From contig OZ035960.1 in NCBI GenBank assembly GCA_964034945.1, positions 90,919,848 through 90,983,847 of the forward strand: a stretch of 64,000 bases of DNA, given 5' to 3'. A program made the translations under genes and the position numbers. Source of the DNA: Chrysopilus asiliformis. Its lineage: Eukaryota; Arthropoda; Insecta; Diptera; Rhagionidae. Under the pieces are notes generated by a model. It was given only the letters and a program-made list of their open reading frames with translations. It searched no databases and had not been told where the DNA came from. Shown here in pieces: positions 32,276 to 42,529 of this stretch. How positions within the stretch are numbered: position 1 is the stretch's first letter; each line of letters begins with the position of its first letter.

Positions 32276-33264
32276 AAAAAAAATTTTTTTGGAAAAAAAA
32301 TCCCCCCTCCCCTCCCCTCCCCTTTCCACCTTCCCCCTTCCCCCCTCACCCCACCCGCTACTAACCCACCCATCACCCACCCATCACCCACCCATCATCC
32401 ACCCATCACCACCCCATAAAAGCAACATAATATTAAAAAGACCACGTATCAAACAAAGCGAGAAACATCGTAAACGATAAGAAAGTCGTGTGCTGTTCAG
32501 AAATTTCCTCGCTAATTTTATTTTGCTCTAGGGTATTTTCCAACAAAAAAAAATTTGGTAAAAAAAAAATCCCCCCCTCCACCACCCCCTCCCCCTTCCC
32601 CTTCCCCTTCCCCCCTCACCCCACCCCCTACTAACCCACCCATCATCCACCCATCACCACCCCATAAAAGCAACATAATATTAAAAAGACCACGTATCAA
32701 AAAAAAGCGAGAAACATCGAATATAAGTTTTTGACGACACATAAATGAGTTTTATTTTGCTCAATATAAATATTCCTCTTCGAATAGAGTTTTTCAAGTC
32801 AAGGAGTTTTTCAAAAACTCATTGAGTATAAGTTTTTCGCAACATTTTAAATCTCTTTGAAAAAGAGTTTTATTCTGCTCGACAAAAATATTCCTCATCA
32901 GGACTGAGTTTTATTTTGCTCGACATAAATATTCCTCATCAGAAGTGAGTGTTATTCTGGTCGATATAAATATTCCTCATCAGAAGTGAGTCTTTATAAA
33001 AATTGAGAAATATTTTCATCTCTGGTCTAAATGCTAAAGTTGAAGCGAGGAAAACCATCTTCCAACGACAAGGAAGAAGGAAGGGGAAAGAAAAACTGTT
33101 CTATTTCTGGGAAACTTATATATGACGCCTATATAAGATTTCAACGGTTTTAAATTCAAGTACGTCGGGATGTCGAGTTAAAAGTAAATCTTGGAATCTC
33201 TTTCTTATTGTTCCGGATTAACTTTTCATATTTAGTTCATTTTTTCATCGTTTTTATGCATTTA

Positions 33265-33605
33265 CTAGCTTGCATACCCGGCGTTGCCGGGTTAAGTATT
33301 TTGTATAAGTTTTAGAATACGAAAAAATCGGAAAGAACTTAAAAACTTTTGAGAAAAATCTTTACCTTGCAGGACTATCCGTTTCGGATTAGTTGAACAC
33401 CGGATTCGTGATCAGCGACCCCGAAAACCCCCTAATGCAATTTTTCCTCGGAAAAATGGGAAAAAGGATATTTGCGTTATCCTTACTGAACCTTCCGTTT
33501 CGAATTTTGAAAATCTAACATCGGATTCGTGATCAGTGACCGCGAAAAGCCCCAATTGAAACTTTTCAGCCTCCTATTGAGCAGGATTCATGGCAAAAAT
33601 CAGGT
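33265..33605 (-). mobile_element. Helitron-like element, reverse, 3' end resolved
   Basis: Read on the minus strand it ends with the perfect hairpin CCCGGCAACGCCGGG (33277-33291), TATGCAAG and CTAG, then T. The body matches 25000-25495 (GATCAGCGACC, GAGCAGGATTCATGGC). It is cut at its other side by a pogo-like MITE. Confidence 0.65.
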
Positions 33606-33608
33606 ATA

Positions 33609-33770
33609 CAGTCGAACCTGTATAAGTGGACCATCCCACAAATCCCATTCATAAAGGTTTCACACTTACTCCAAGTTTCCACTCCTGTTGAAAAATGCTC
33701 GGATCGAACAATCCATCCCAGTTAAAGAGCTTTGCCAATAGCCCCGGTCCCACTTATCCAGGTTTGGCTG
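33609..33770. mobile_element. pogo/Tigger-like MITE
   Basis: TA|CAGTCGAACCTGTATAAGTG and CACTTATCCAGGTTTGGCTG|TA, 162 bp, inserted in a Helitron-like element. Confidence 0.72.
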
Positions 33771-34576
33771 TAGTAACGTTAACAAAAACGAAAAACTCAT
33801 TACATAAAATTTAAAATAGAATTTTATCTGGCATGAAATTCCAAAAAATAATTTCCTGATTACAGCCACAAAAAATCGCGATTCAATTTGCTTTTTGCCA
33901 AAATCGTGAGACTTTCGTCACAGAAAAATTCGTTAATGAAAAATTTTCAACATCCTAAAATTGTAAAGAAAAACTGCACGAAGCCAATGGTATAAAAACA
34001 TAGAATTGAAACATAAATCCTAATATGTTGACACCCTTTTCACTTTTGATGAAATTATTTCCTGTTAAAAAGAATTCTGATAGGACAAATCGCATCATAC
34101 GCTGATCCCTGCCTTGAAGGTGTAACATAGATGCCTACAGGTGTTTTTTTTACCAGAATTTTTCTAAACAGGATGAGCGTATTACCCCAAAACAAAGCGT
34201 TTCACCTCGAAAACGTCGCTGAAAAAGCCATTTAAAGTGTAGCCTTGTGCAATTCGTTATGATTGAAAACATTCGTTCGTGTTCAAAAATTTCCCTTTTT
34301 CCTGTGTATTTTTATTCTACGAAATACCCAAGTATTAGCCCAATGTAAAATGGATTTTTTGAAACGAAAGACTTTAAAATTTAATCTTTGCAAAAATTAA
34401 AATGGATTTTTACAGTATTTTTGTGTTATAAATAAAAAAAACTCGGAACAGAATCTGGATTTTTTTTTTGTGATTCGAAACAGAATCTGTATTTATTTTT
34501 GTACACCCTTTTCAGTAAAACCATAAAATATATTACCCATTGAATATTTTTAACGCAAAAACCTATTTTTCCTTAT

Positions 34577-35224
34577 CCTATCCTATAATATAATATGAGG
34601 AATGTCTGTCTGTCTGTCTGTCTGTCTGCACAAACGATCTCGAAAACCTGCCTAACGATTTTCATGAAACTTGGGGGTTAGAGATTTTCGGGGACAAGGA
34701 ATCGATCTAGATAGGTCTCACCTCTGAGAAAATTCTCCTCGATACCCCTCGCCTGGTATCTTCGAATTGGGTGGTCCGATCTTAATGAAACTTTACAGTA
34801 TTACTAAGGGGGCTAAGGGCTTTTGATTTTTCCAATACCAATCTGACTTTTCCCTCCCTTCGGTACCCCTCGCCTGGTGTCTTCGAATTGGGTGGTCCGA
34901 TCTTAATGAAACTTTACAGTATTACTAAGGGGGCTAAGGGCTTTCGATTTTTCCACTACAAACCTGACTTTTCCCTCCTCTCGATAACCCTCACCTGGTG
35001 TCTCAAAACAACGTTTCAAAAATCGGTGACAGCGATTACTCAATAACCACTCAACCGATTTCTATCAAAATTTGGTTATCGCGCGTTAGTTTTAGTTCTA
35101 GCTTTATAGGTCAGGAATTTAAAAACTCTGGAAAGCTCTGTAAAGATAATGTGAACTTAGTTTTTCCCCAAAAATCAGCAAAAGTAGGATTTTGAGGTCG
35201 CCGAGCATGGCTCGGTCTTCCTGG
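34577..35224 (+). mobile_element. Helitron-like element of a second family
   Basis: It ends with the perfect hairpin CCGAGCATGGCTCGG (35201-35215), five bases, CTGG, then T. The 5' end is probably near TCCTATAATATAATATGAGG. Inside, a segment of about 130 bp (CGCCTGGTRTCTTCGAATTG onward) is duplicated in tandem at 34745-34985. Confidence 0.6.
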
Positions 35225-35229
35225 TACTA

Positions 35230-36340
35230 AAATAGAAAACCACTGAATATTTTTAACGCAAAAACCTATTTTTTCTTATAAAATAAACAAAATAAAAAGA
35301 AAATTCGTGAAAGAAACTTTTGTTCATTATCTGTGGTTATTAGTGGGTGCGGTTCTCAGACTTTTTTCAATACCGGGATTTGGGATTCGGAGGAAGCGGA
35401 GGGGGTAGGGGGAGTGGGGAGGAAGTGGTTGTATGGTAAGGGAGGGAGGAAAGGTTGGTGAATTGGTGGTTTTGTGGTTGGCGTGGGGGCGGGGGAAAAA
35501 GAATCAAAAAAATTATTCTTTTCTATTTTTTTTTCATCCGCGAATCGAAAAGTTGAGTTAAAAAAGGTTTCGATTTGATCGCGAACACCTAAACAGCTAA
35601 AAATCGGTTTCAATTCATTCGCGAGCGAATCGAAAAAATAAAATTTTCTGTGAAAAGAATCATTCGGGAATTTTATTTTATAATTTTTTTTAATTTTCGA
35701 TTTGCGAATCGAATTTTTTCGTACCCCGCATAAAATCATTAACGATCTGATTCCGGTATCACCGCTGTGCATACTTTTATGGAAGAAGAACAATTGAAGC
35801 TGACGCGATACTGATGCTTTTAAATTAACCAAAATTATTCGAAAAGTTATAAAAAGTTCGCAAAGCATTTCTAAACTTTTTTGTTTGATTGAAACAGTTT
35901 TTGATAGCCAGCTAAGTGCAAATAGCTAAAAATATTGTTAAATGTTGATTTTTCACAATTCTTGAATAATAAAGATGTTTTATTTTTAGAAAATAGAAAA
36001 AATATGATTTGATGAGTTATATTTATTTTAGGTACTGTATTTTCCAGGGATGAAAAACGAAAATAAATCGTAGCATTACACATTTCATTATATAACGAAA
36101 TTCAAATTTGTGACGTTATTTCGTTTTGTAATGATAAAAAAATTTATTTCCTTGCGTCATAACGTTTTTATTTCGTTACGCATTGTATTGAAAATTAAAA
36201 TTTAAAAAAAAGTTGCACATTAATAACAGTTTTTTTATCACAAAGTAATTTATTTCAATAAAAAAAATTCCATAAAAAATAATAAAACATAACAAACAAT
36301 TAGTGAAACTTTACAAAAAAAAATGCAATTACCAAAATAC
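35230..36340. other. Low-complexity region with CGAATCGAAAA repeats
   Basis: G-rich then AT-rich DNA. CGAATCGAAAA-like motifs recur in both orientations at about 35530-35720. A 170-codon minus-strand frame spans this but looks non-coding. Confidence 0.5.
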
Positions 36341-36341
36341 T

Positions 36342-36806
36342 CAGGGTATTCACAGTCCTCTTTTAATTTTGGGTATTCGGTGTTTTCGGTAATATTAAAA
36401 GACTGAAAATATTTTGCTGTGAACATCCCACAGCACAGATGTGAGAACAGCGCTTTTATTGGATACGTCACCAAATCATGAACTGCGAATTTGATTGTCA
36501 CATACCTTTAAATCCATGTTTGATGTATTCTTTTGAATTTCTAAAATTGAAAAAATTTGCAGTCCGATGAGATAACCAGCGAGAAAATCTGACAACTAAA
36601 AACATTACTAGCGCCACTCGCGGTTGATTCTTGATACCGAATAACCGGGCTGGAAAACACGACTCAAGGCATGTTTACAATTACCGAATCCGGTAATTCA
36701 TTTTTACATGAACCAAATTACCGTCTCGGTAAAAATCTGTTATATTTGACTGAATTACCGAGCGGTAAAATTACTGGCAATTTAAAAGAGGACTGCGAAT
36801 ACCCTG
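36342..36806. mobile_element. Short member of the same inverted-repeat family
   Basis: The ends are CAGGGTATTCACAGTCCTC and GAGGACTGCGAATACCCTG with ACT on both sides. 465 bp. The termini match 21955-22320 and 23030-23167 closely. Confidence 0.75.
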
Positions 36807-36933
36807 ACTGATTCTTAGGTCAAAAAACATAAGAAAAACTACAATTACCAGGAGACAATCGTCAAATACAGTAAACGCGCGATTATATGAACCTTCTATT
36901 ACATGAACGGCTGTATTAAATGCATATAAACTA

Positions 36934-37033
36934 CAGTAGAATCCCGATAATTCGTATTTCAAGGGACCAGCAAATTCATATGAATTAGCGGGATATACGA
37001 ATTATCGGGGTACGAATTATCGGGATTCTACTG
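36934..37033. mobile_element. pogo/Tigger-like MITE nested in another inverted-repeat element
   Basis: TA|CAGTAGAATCCCGATAATTC and GAATTATCGGGATTCTACTG|TA, 100 bp. Around it, CAGTAAACGCGCGATTATAT (36868) faces its approximate complement at about 37075-37102, an older element. Confidence 0.78.
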
Positions 37034-37089
37034 TATTTGAAATTAAATACTCTGTTATATGAACTGTTTTAAATTACATGTTCATATAA

Positions 37090-37510
37090 TCGCGAGTATA
37101 CTGCAGTCTATATGGGGACAGACAACATTTTTACAAAAAAATCCCATTCGTGTGTGGGATGGGAGAAGGAGTGATGCGATTGAATTTTGGTGTATACAAG
37201 AATTATGTAAAATCATATTCTAAACACATTTTGCTTCCATAAACTTTTTGAGGTGGCTAACCGTTTTCCAGAAAATTACAAAAAAAATGTTTCATTTATA
37301 TGGGAAAGGGAGGAGGGGGGAAAGAAATGATCCGATTTTGCCTGTTCATAAACTAAAACTTCCTATATTCGAGAAACACACCTTCAACACTTATGATGTT
37401 CATGGACAGACGAACGGACATGAGGAAATCAAAATATTTTGTCATACCCCACACCATGGTGTAGTATATTTTCGATACGAAAAAAGTTGCGGGTTATACT
37501 TGATGAACTT
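37090..37510 (+). repeat. Dispersed repeat R2, forward copy
   Basis: It carries TGTGGGATGGGAGAAGGAGT, TTCATGGACAGACGAACGGA and CACACCATGGTGTAGTA, matching the other R2 copies. Confidence 0.65.
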
Positions 37511-38342
37511 TAGTGGAAAATAATACAAAATATAATAGGGCAAAAAAATTTTACGTTACGTTTTTCGTTATTGTGACGGAATTATATTTCTAATAACGTA
37601 ATTTGGAAGCAAAATCCGGAAAATTATTTTGTTTTTTCGTTAGGTTACGATAACGATTCTTATTCCATGTATTTTTGAATATAGTATAAACCGGAAGGAC
37701 ACACGACCAAGAAATTTGTCCGGCTTAGACAGGTTTCCGAGGTATCCAGGGACGAAATCACGTAAAGTGACCAGTGATAGTCAGATAATTTAAAGTGATA
37801 ATTTTCAAAATCGCGTAAAATTATCATTTCCAGTATTACCCGTGAATATAGAATTATGACCCGGGGATTGTCACTTTCGAGTAACAATTTGGGTGATTGT
37901 CACTCCATGCGATTCTGACACCGGTGATAGTTACCATCATTTGACAACTTATGCGATTCCAGCCCAGGGTCGCACTTAAACAAGTCTCACTCAACATATT
38001 TTTTTACTTTTATTAAGTAAATTTTTCAGATTCAAAATTCTTTCATTTAAATAAATTACACATGTTTTAAAAATCAAAAAAAATGTTTCCAACAACATAA
38101 AAAGATTTTAAAATATTAAAAAAACATCTCCATTTTACTATCAAGAAAAAAAACAAAGGAACACCAAAGAGAAATAAAACCTTGAAATGTTATTGTAAAA
38201 CTTGTTAAAATATATTATGTATTTACTTTTCATTTTAAAATGGAAATTTCACTCCGAATAAATTGTATTTTGAATGTTCATGTCTAGATCAAAGTGAAAC
38301 TTTCAGTACTTTACATGAAAATACCGAACAATTTCATGTAAA

Positions 38343-38552
38343 ATGTTTTTCAAATTATTGCCTTATTTCATATTCCTTATGTTCCTGCCCATGACACAAA
38401 ATTCACATCAGAATTATGAAAATTTCTATGAATTTAAAGGAAAAACTTCAACTCCAATGTTCATATCCTTTGGCTTTCTAAAGGACAGTCATCATCATCA
38501 TCTGATAGGAGAATTTCTTTTTCGTCTGCTTTATCGAAAGAATCGTAGATAA
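38343..38552 (+). CDS. Candidate small secreted peptide, unrecognised
   Basis: A 69-codon frame starting MFFKLLPYFIFLMFLPMT, a good signal-peptide shape, followed by a polar part (NSHQNYENFYEFKGK) and a His-rich patch. An initiator-like TCAGT lies at about 38306, about 35 bases before the ATG. The region from 38.2 to 39.1 kb lacks the repeats seen elsewhere. No family recognised. It could also be chance or one exon of a larger gene. Confidence 0.3.
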   Translation: MFFKLLPYFIFLMFLPMTQNSHQNYENFYEFKGKTSTPMFISFGFLKDSHHHHLIGEFLFRLLYRKNRR

Positions 38553-38684
38553 ATCCATAATATTCTCCAATCGGATCCACTTAAATATTTATAAACTAAA
38601 AAATATGAAATTGCAAATATATTTGTTTTATTTGTAGATGTATTTTTAAGATATCAGTAACACATTTTTTTGCTGAAAGGGCGG

Positions 38685-39089
38685 TCAATTTTGAAGAAGA
38701 ATTTCCACGTGGGTTTCTGGTCCTGCGCAAACTTTTGAAATCTTAGAAATGAGAGTAGGAAAATTCATTCGAACAGATACAGAAATGTTTGTACAAACGA
38801 ATTCAGCATTAGCATTTGTCTGAATGTTTCTCCAACTCCAGTATAAAAAATTTACCTTGAACTTAATCTGAAACATGAAAATCCTTTGCGAACAAACCGC
38901 AGTAGATACTTGGCTGCCAATATTTGAAGACTTTATAATCTCAAAGCATTTTTTTGTTTCGAAAACTAATTTGCATTTTTTTTTACAAAACTCTTGGATG
39001 AGCAAAAATTGAAACTTCACAATCAAAATTATACTAATTCGAAAAAGATACATCCGGCAAACTTTCATTCGATAGTTAATTTTTTTCAT
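38685..39089 (-). CDS. Candidate cysteine-containing secreted protein, unrecognised
   Basis: A 134-codon open frame beginning MKKINYRMKVCRMYL, with a hydrophobic stretch (FRISIILIVKFQFLLIQ) and then several cysteines (CKKKCKLVFETKKC, VCSQ, FVCTN, KVCAG). This resembles a signal peptide plus disulfide-bonded body. AAG|GTAAAT inside the frame could be a splice donor. It is long for chance in such AT-rich DNA but matches no family I recognise. Confidence 0.33.
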   Translation of the reverse strand: MKKINYRMKVCRMYLFRISIILIVKFQFLLIQEFCKKKCKLVFETKKCFEIIKSSNIGSQVSTAVCSQRIFMFQIKFKVNFLYWSWRNIQTNANAEFVCTNISVSVRMNFPTLISKISKVCAGPETHVEILLQN

Positions 39090-39162
39090 TTATTTCATTG
39101 CTTTTGAATTTTTAATAACAACATGACCTACACTGTAATAACAGTTGCAGGTTAATAGAAAA

Positions 39163-39695
39163 ACATAACAAAAGCTATAATTGCCAATTTAGCAATTATT
39201 GAAAACCCGTATGGTGATTTAAGTGAACGGCGAATATTTGTATCAAAATTCCACTTTGAAGTCAAATTTTCCAATAAGATTTTTTAAAATTTATTCCAAT
39301 CGGATTTTCATGTATGGGAGTTTTATGTAGAATCATAGCACTTTTTTGATAAGATGCACCGTTTTTGAGATATTCAGAAAAATCGGTTTCGTTCGTATGG
39401 GGGGTACCCCCCCTAATGGTCCATTTTTGCCCATTAACGAACTTAGCCTCGCATTTTACGAAGAACGAATCTGCGCAAAATTTCAAGTCTCTAGCTCAAT
39501 CCGTGCGCCCGCAATCCGCGCCACAGACGGACGGACAGACGGACGGACAGACGGACGGACATGCAAAATTCAATTTTTTTTATCATTCTAAACACACTGG
39601 TGTAATTCATTTTTATGTGTGATGACGGGATCTTGGCGTTACAAACGGTAAAGCAAAGTTAATATACCCTTTGGTTACACCATACGGGTATAAGA
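39163..39695 (+). mobile_element. R1 repeat, forward copy
   Basis: Same ends and core as the other copies. The microsatellite is short (about 39525-39560). Confidence 0.8.
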
Positions 39696-39734
39696 AATGT
39701 TACCTCAGTATAAAATTTAAATAAGATTTGAAAA

Positions 39735-39880
39735 AAGGCTTTTTTTTTAAAAATGTATTTAAAGAAATAAATAATCTTTAAAAGCATAAAAAAATAAAAT
39801 AAATATTTATTACTATTTTATTTCCGATACACAGCGCTCAAAAAAATATTTTTTTTCTTTTCAATATATTTTTTTTTGTT
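39735..39880. repeat. Degenerate foldback element, second relative
   Basis: An AAGGCTTTTTTTTTAAAA arm, the AAAAATAAAATAAATATTTA centre and the GATACACAGCGCTCAAAAAA segment match the foldback family. Confidence 0.6.
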
Positions 39881-40378
39881 GAAAATATACAAATACTTTT
39901 CAATTATATTTATGTTAAACTCAGCAAACTTTACATTTGATAAAAAATTATATTTTCATTTAACTTCAAACTTTATTCACTTCCGAAAAAACAGTTGTCG
40001 AGTTTGGATATTTATTAAATAAATTGTAACTTTAATAAAACAATAAACATTCTTTAATTATCATATAACAAAATCTAATATTTTTTATAAAAGTTTTTTT
40101 TGCTTTTTTTATTTAAAACAATTTTGCTTACAAAACATATTTTACTTTGGCTGAGTTCTTTTGTTCACCCTCATTCTGAATAGCGATCGACACAACAAAT
40201 GTCACGTCGCATCACTTTTGGTATTCTTATTGGCGAGTAAAACGACAATCGGAGAATTTGTCGACAATTGGCGAGACAAACGACATTTCTGTCACTACCT
40301 GACATTTCTGTCATTTGTATTGAGTACTCGTGCCGTCCAATTAAGTAGAATGGATGAAGAGAAAACATAATTTAAATA

Positions 40379-40788
40379 GGGTCAGGTAGGGTGAAGTGGT
40401 CCACGTTTTTATTATAGGCCATAAAATGGTCAAAAATTGGAATTTTTGCATGATAAGATAGTCAAATCGCACGCGCAGGACCTAAGCTAACTTTCTGCAT
40501 TCACAGATTGCCAACTTTTGACATTAAATTTAATTTTTAGGCATTAATCGAAAACTTTGATTTTTCGATTTTTTCAAAATGGTAGGGAGGTCTGTGAGAG
40601 TGAGTAAATATACACTGGTCTTTGAGAGTGAGTAAATATACGTCTGCACACTTCAATGAGTACTCAAAAAACAAGGTGTCATCAAGAGCAACCGACGAGA
40701 GTTGCATATTCTGTTCTAATGTCACTATTACTAACAAAAATGGTGGTGGACCACTTCTCCCTACAGACCACTTCACCCTACCCGACCC
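40379..40788. mobile_element. MITE with TA target duplication
   Basis: TA|GGGTCAGGTAGGGTGAAGTG on the left and CACTTCACCCTACCCGACCC|TA on the right, 410 bp, no gene. Confidence 0.82.
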
Positions 40789-41537
40789 TACATATTTGCA
40801 AATTGAAGGGCTTGTAGCAAGAAGGGGGTAACAAAATTTTTGATACTTTTCGGAAATTTAAGAAAAAAACGTTTTAAAAATTCAATTTTCAAGCTGCATA
40901 GAAAAATGCCACTTATGGTCTATGCCTTTACACATGTTGCCACCATAATCATACAATAATACCAATTCGGAACGGGAGAAAATCTCTTAAATGTTGGAGT
41001 TATCTCCTTTTTCCGAAAGTGGAATTCCACGTCTTTACTACAAGCGCTTCAATTTCCACTGCTCGGTATTCAGTAAGACAGTTATTTCAGTATGGATTTA
41101 AATTGCATAAGAATAGCAAACTACGCGTGAAGTCACGTGACAATCGTAGCGTCGATCGAAGTGACACGCCAATCGGAATATGGATGATTATCTCAGAAGA
41201 CTATAAACGCTCTCATCGACCCTTCTTTTATTCGCTCCAAGCTCTCTGAGATCTCTAAACTGTGTCCCATAATTCGTTCGCTGAGGACTTTGAGGCAAAA
41301 ATTTTACTTGATCCTTGTCTATCGAGAAAGTCACGAAAACTTGATTAAATTTGGAAAAGCCATGCATTTTCAAGAAATTTGGGTTCGAAAATTAATGAGA
41401 AATGAATATTATGAAATTCACTAATGAAATTTTTCAAATAATAAAATAAAAAGAAAATGTGAAATGCAAAAAGTTTATTTTATAGAAAAATAGGCAATGG
41501 GTGATGTGAATAAAAAAATAGCTTTTGCTACAACTAA

Positions 41538-42070
41538 AGGTAGAAATACACGACGAGAGACTTTGGTCTCTGGTCTCCAGGGTACAAAAGGCAAAAATCT
41601 CCAAAGTGTATACACGATCAGAGACATTTAAGTCTGGAGATCAAAAAATAGATCTCCGGAGCAGTTTACTAAAAAGTCTCTAAAAGCAAAGTCTCTGGAG
41701 TGCATACATGACGCAGGTATCTCGTCTCCAAGCATAACAACAATATCACTAATCTAAAATATAAAATAAGTAAAAACACTTTTTTTCTTTATAAAAACTG
41801 ACCTTTAATCTCAAAACAACGAAACAAATTCTCGTTCCCACAAAACAATTTCCTGAAATGTCAAAATTCTTTTTGAAGACCAGAGACGCATTAAAGAGAC
41901 TCTCCCATTAGTAGCTACACGGCAAGAAACTTAAGTCTCCCAGAGACCCTAGAGACTTGATACTTGGAGACAAATCTCCGGTCTCCGAAGTGTATACACA
42001 GGTCTCTTTGTATGCAGAGACGAAATTTTTGGTCTAAGAGACCAAAGTCTCTCGTCGTGTATTTCTACCT
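41538..42070. mobile_element. Harbinger-like MITE (TAA target), nested in an older element
   Basis: TAA flanks both ends. Terminal repeat of about 30 bp beginning AGGTAGAAATACACGACGAG. Many internal AGTCTCT/AGAGACT motifs. Around it, GGGTGATGTGAATAAAAA (41499) and its complement (about 42145-42165) mark an outer element split by this insertion. Confidence 0.83.
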
Positions 42071-42228
42071 TAATGTTTTTTAGCTAAAGCAGACTGCATA
42101 CAGACTGCATTAGCTAAAAAACATCAGTTTTAGCAAAAGTTTTTTTTTTATTCACATCACCCAATAAAAGAGAAAATTAAACATGTTTTATTAATTAAAA
42201 GAATTTTAACGCAAACTATCGCTTTTAA

Positions 42229-42517
42229 ACCGTTCGGTGCATGTTTTTTTCTATGGGGGTTAAAAATACTCTATATACAAATTAAAGCTATTAGTATTCA
42301 TTTAAAACAAAAAAAAATTTGAAAAAAAAAAATTAAAAATTTTAATTTTTTTCAAATACGTCCACTGTGGTCCAGCTTTTTACTCAAAAAATCAAAATTT
42401 GGTCACAAATACACCTTATGGTGCACTGAATGAGAATAGAGTGTTGAAAATAAATAAGTAATAAGTAAATTCAGATTTTTAACTGCGTTGCCATATGGCA
42501 TCAAAATACCGAATGGG
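42229..42517. mobile_element. piggyBac-type MITE, second copy in reverse
   Basis: The reverse complement of 8840-9126 with substitutions, flanked by TTAA (42225-42228, 42518-42521). The terminal bases are mutated (ACCGTTCGGT). Confidence 0.8.
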
Positions 42518-42529
42518 TTAATATACTTT

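Larger units (their letters stand above)
26978..33024 (+). mobile_element. Full-length hAT transposon with 8-bp target-site duplication
   Basis: The ends are CAGAGATGAAAATA at 26978 and its reverse complement ending at 33024. The flanking 8-mer GTCTAAAT occurs exactly at 26970-26977 and again at 33025-33032, the duplication length made by hAT transposases. Inside, from left to right: a terminal block; a nested MITE (27048-27837); a G-rich tract; about eight tandem 86-bp units; blocks rich in GAGTTTTATTTTGCTC-like motifs; the transposase; then inverted counterparts of all these, with extra duplication. Repeated subterminal motifs are typical transposase-binding regions of hAT elements (inference here). 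Confidence 0.88.

Noticed and set aside
35356..35868. 170-codon minus-strand frame with Pro/Thr-rich end
   Set aside because: The proline part comes from a G-rich simple tract and the rest from CGAATCGAAAA-type repeats. No leader, domain or splice logic.
37680..37980. Possible hAT-like MITE with CAGGGACGAAATC and GATTCCAGCCCAGGG ends
   Set aside because: The inverted ends are weak and no 8-bp duplication was found.
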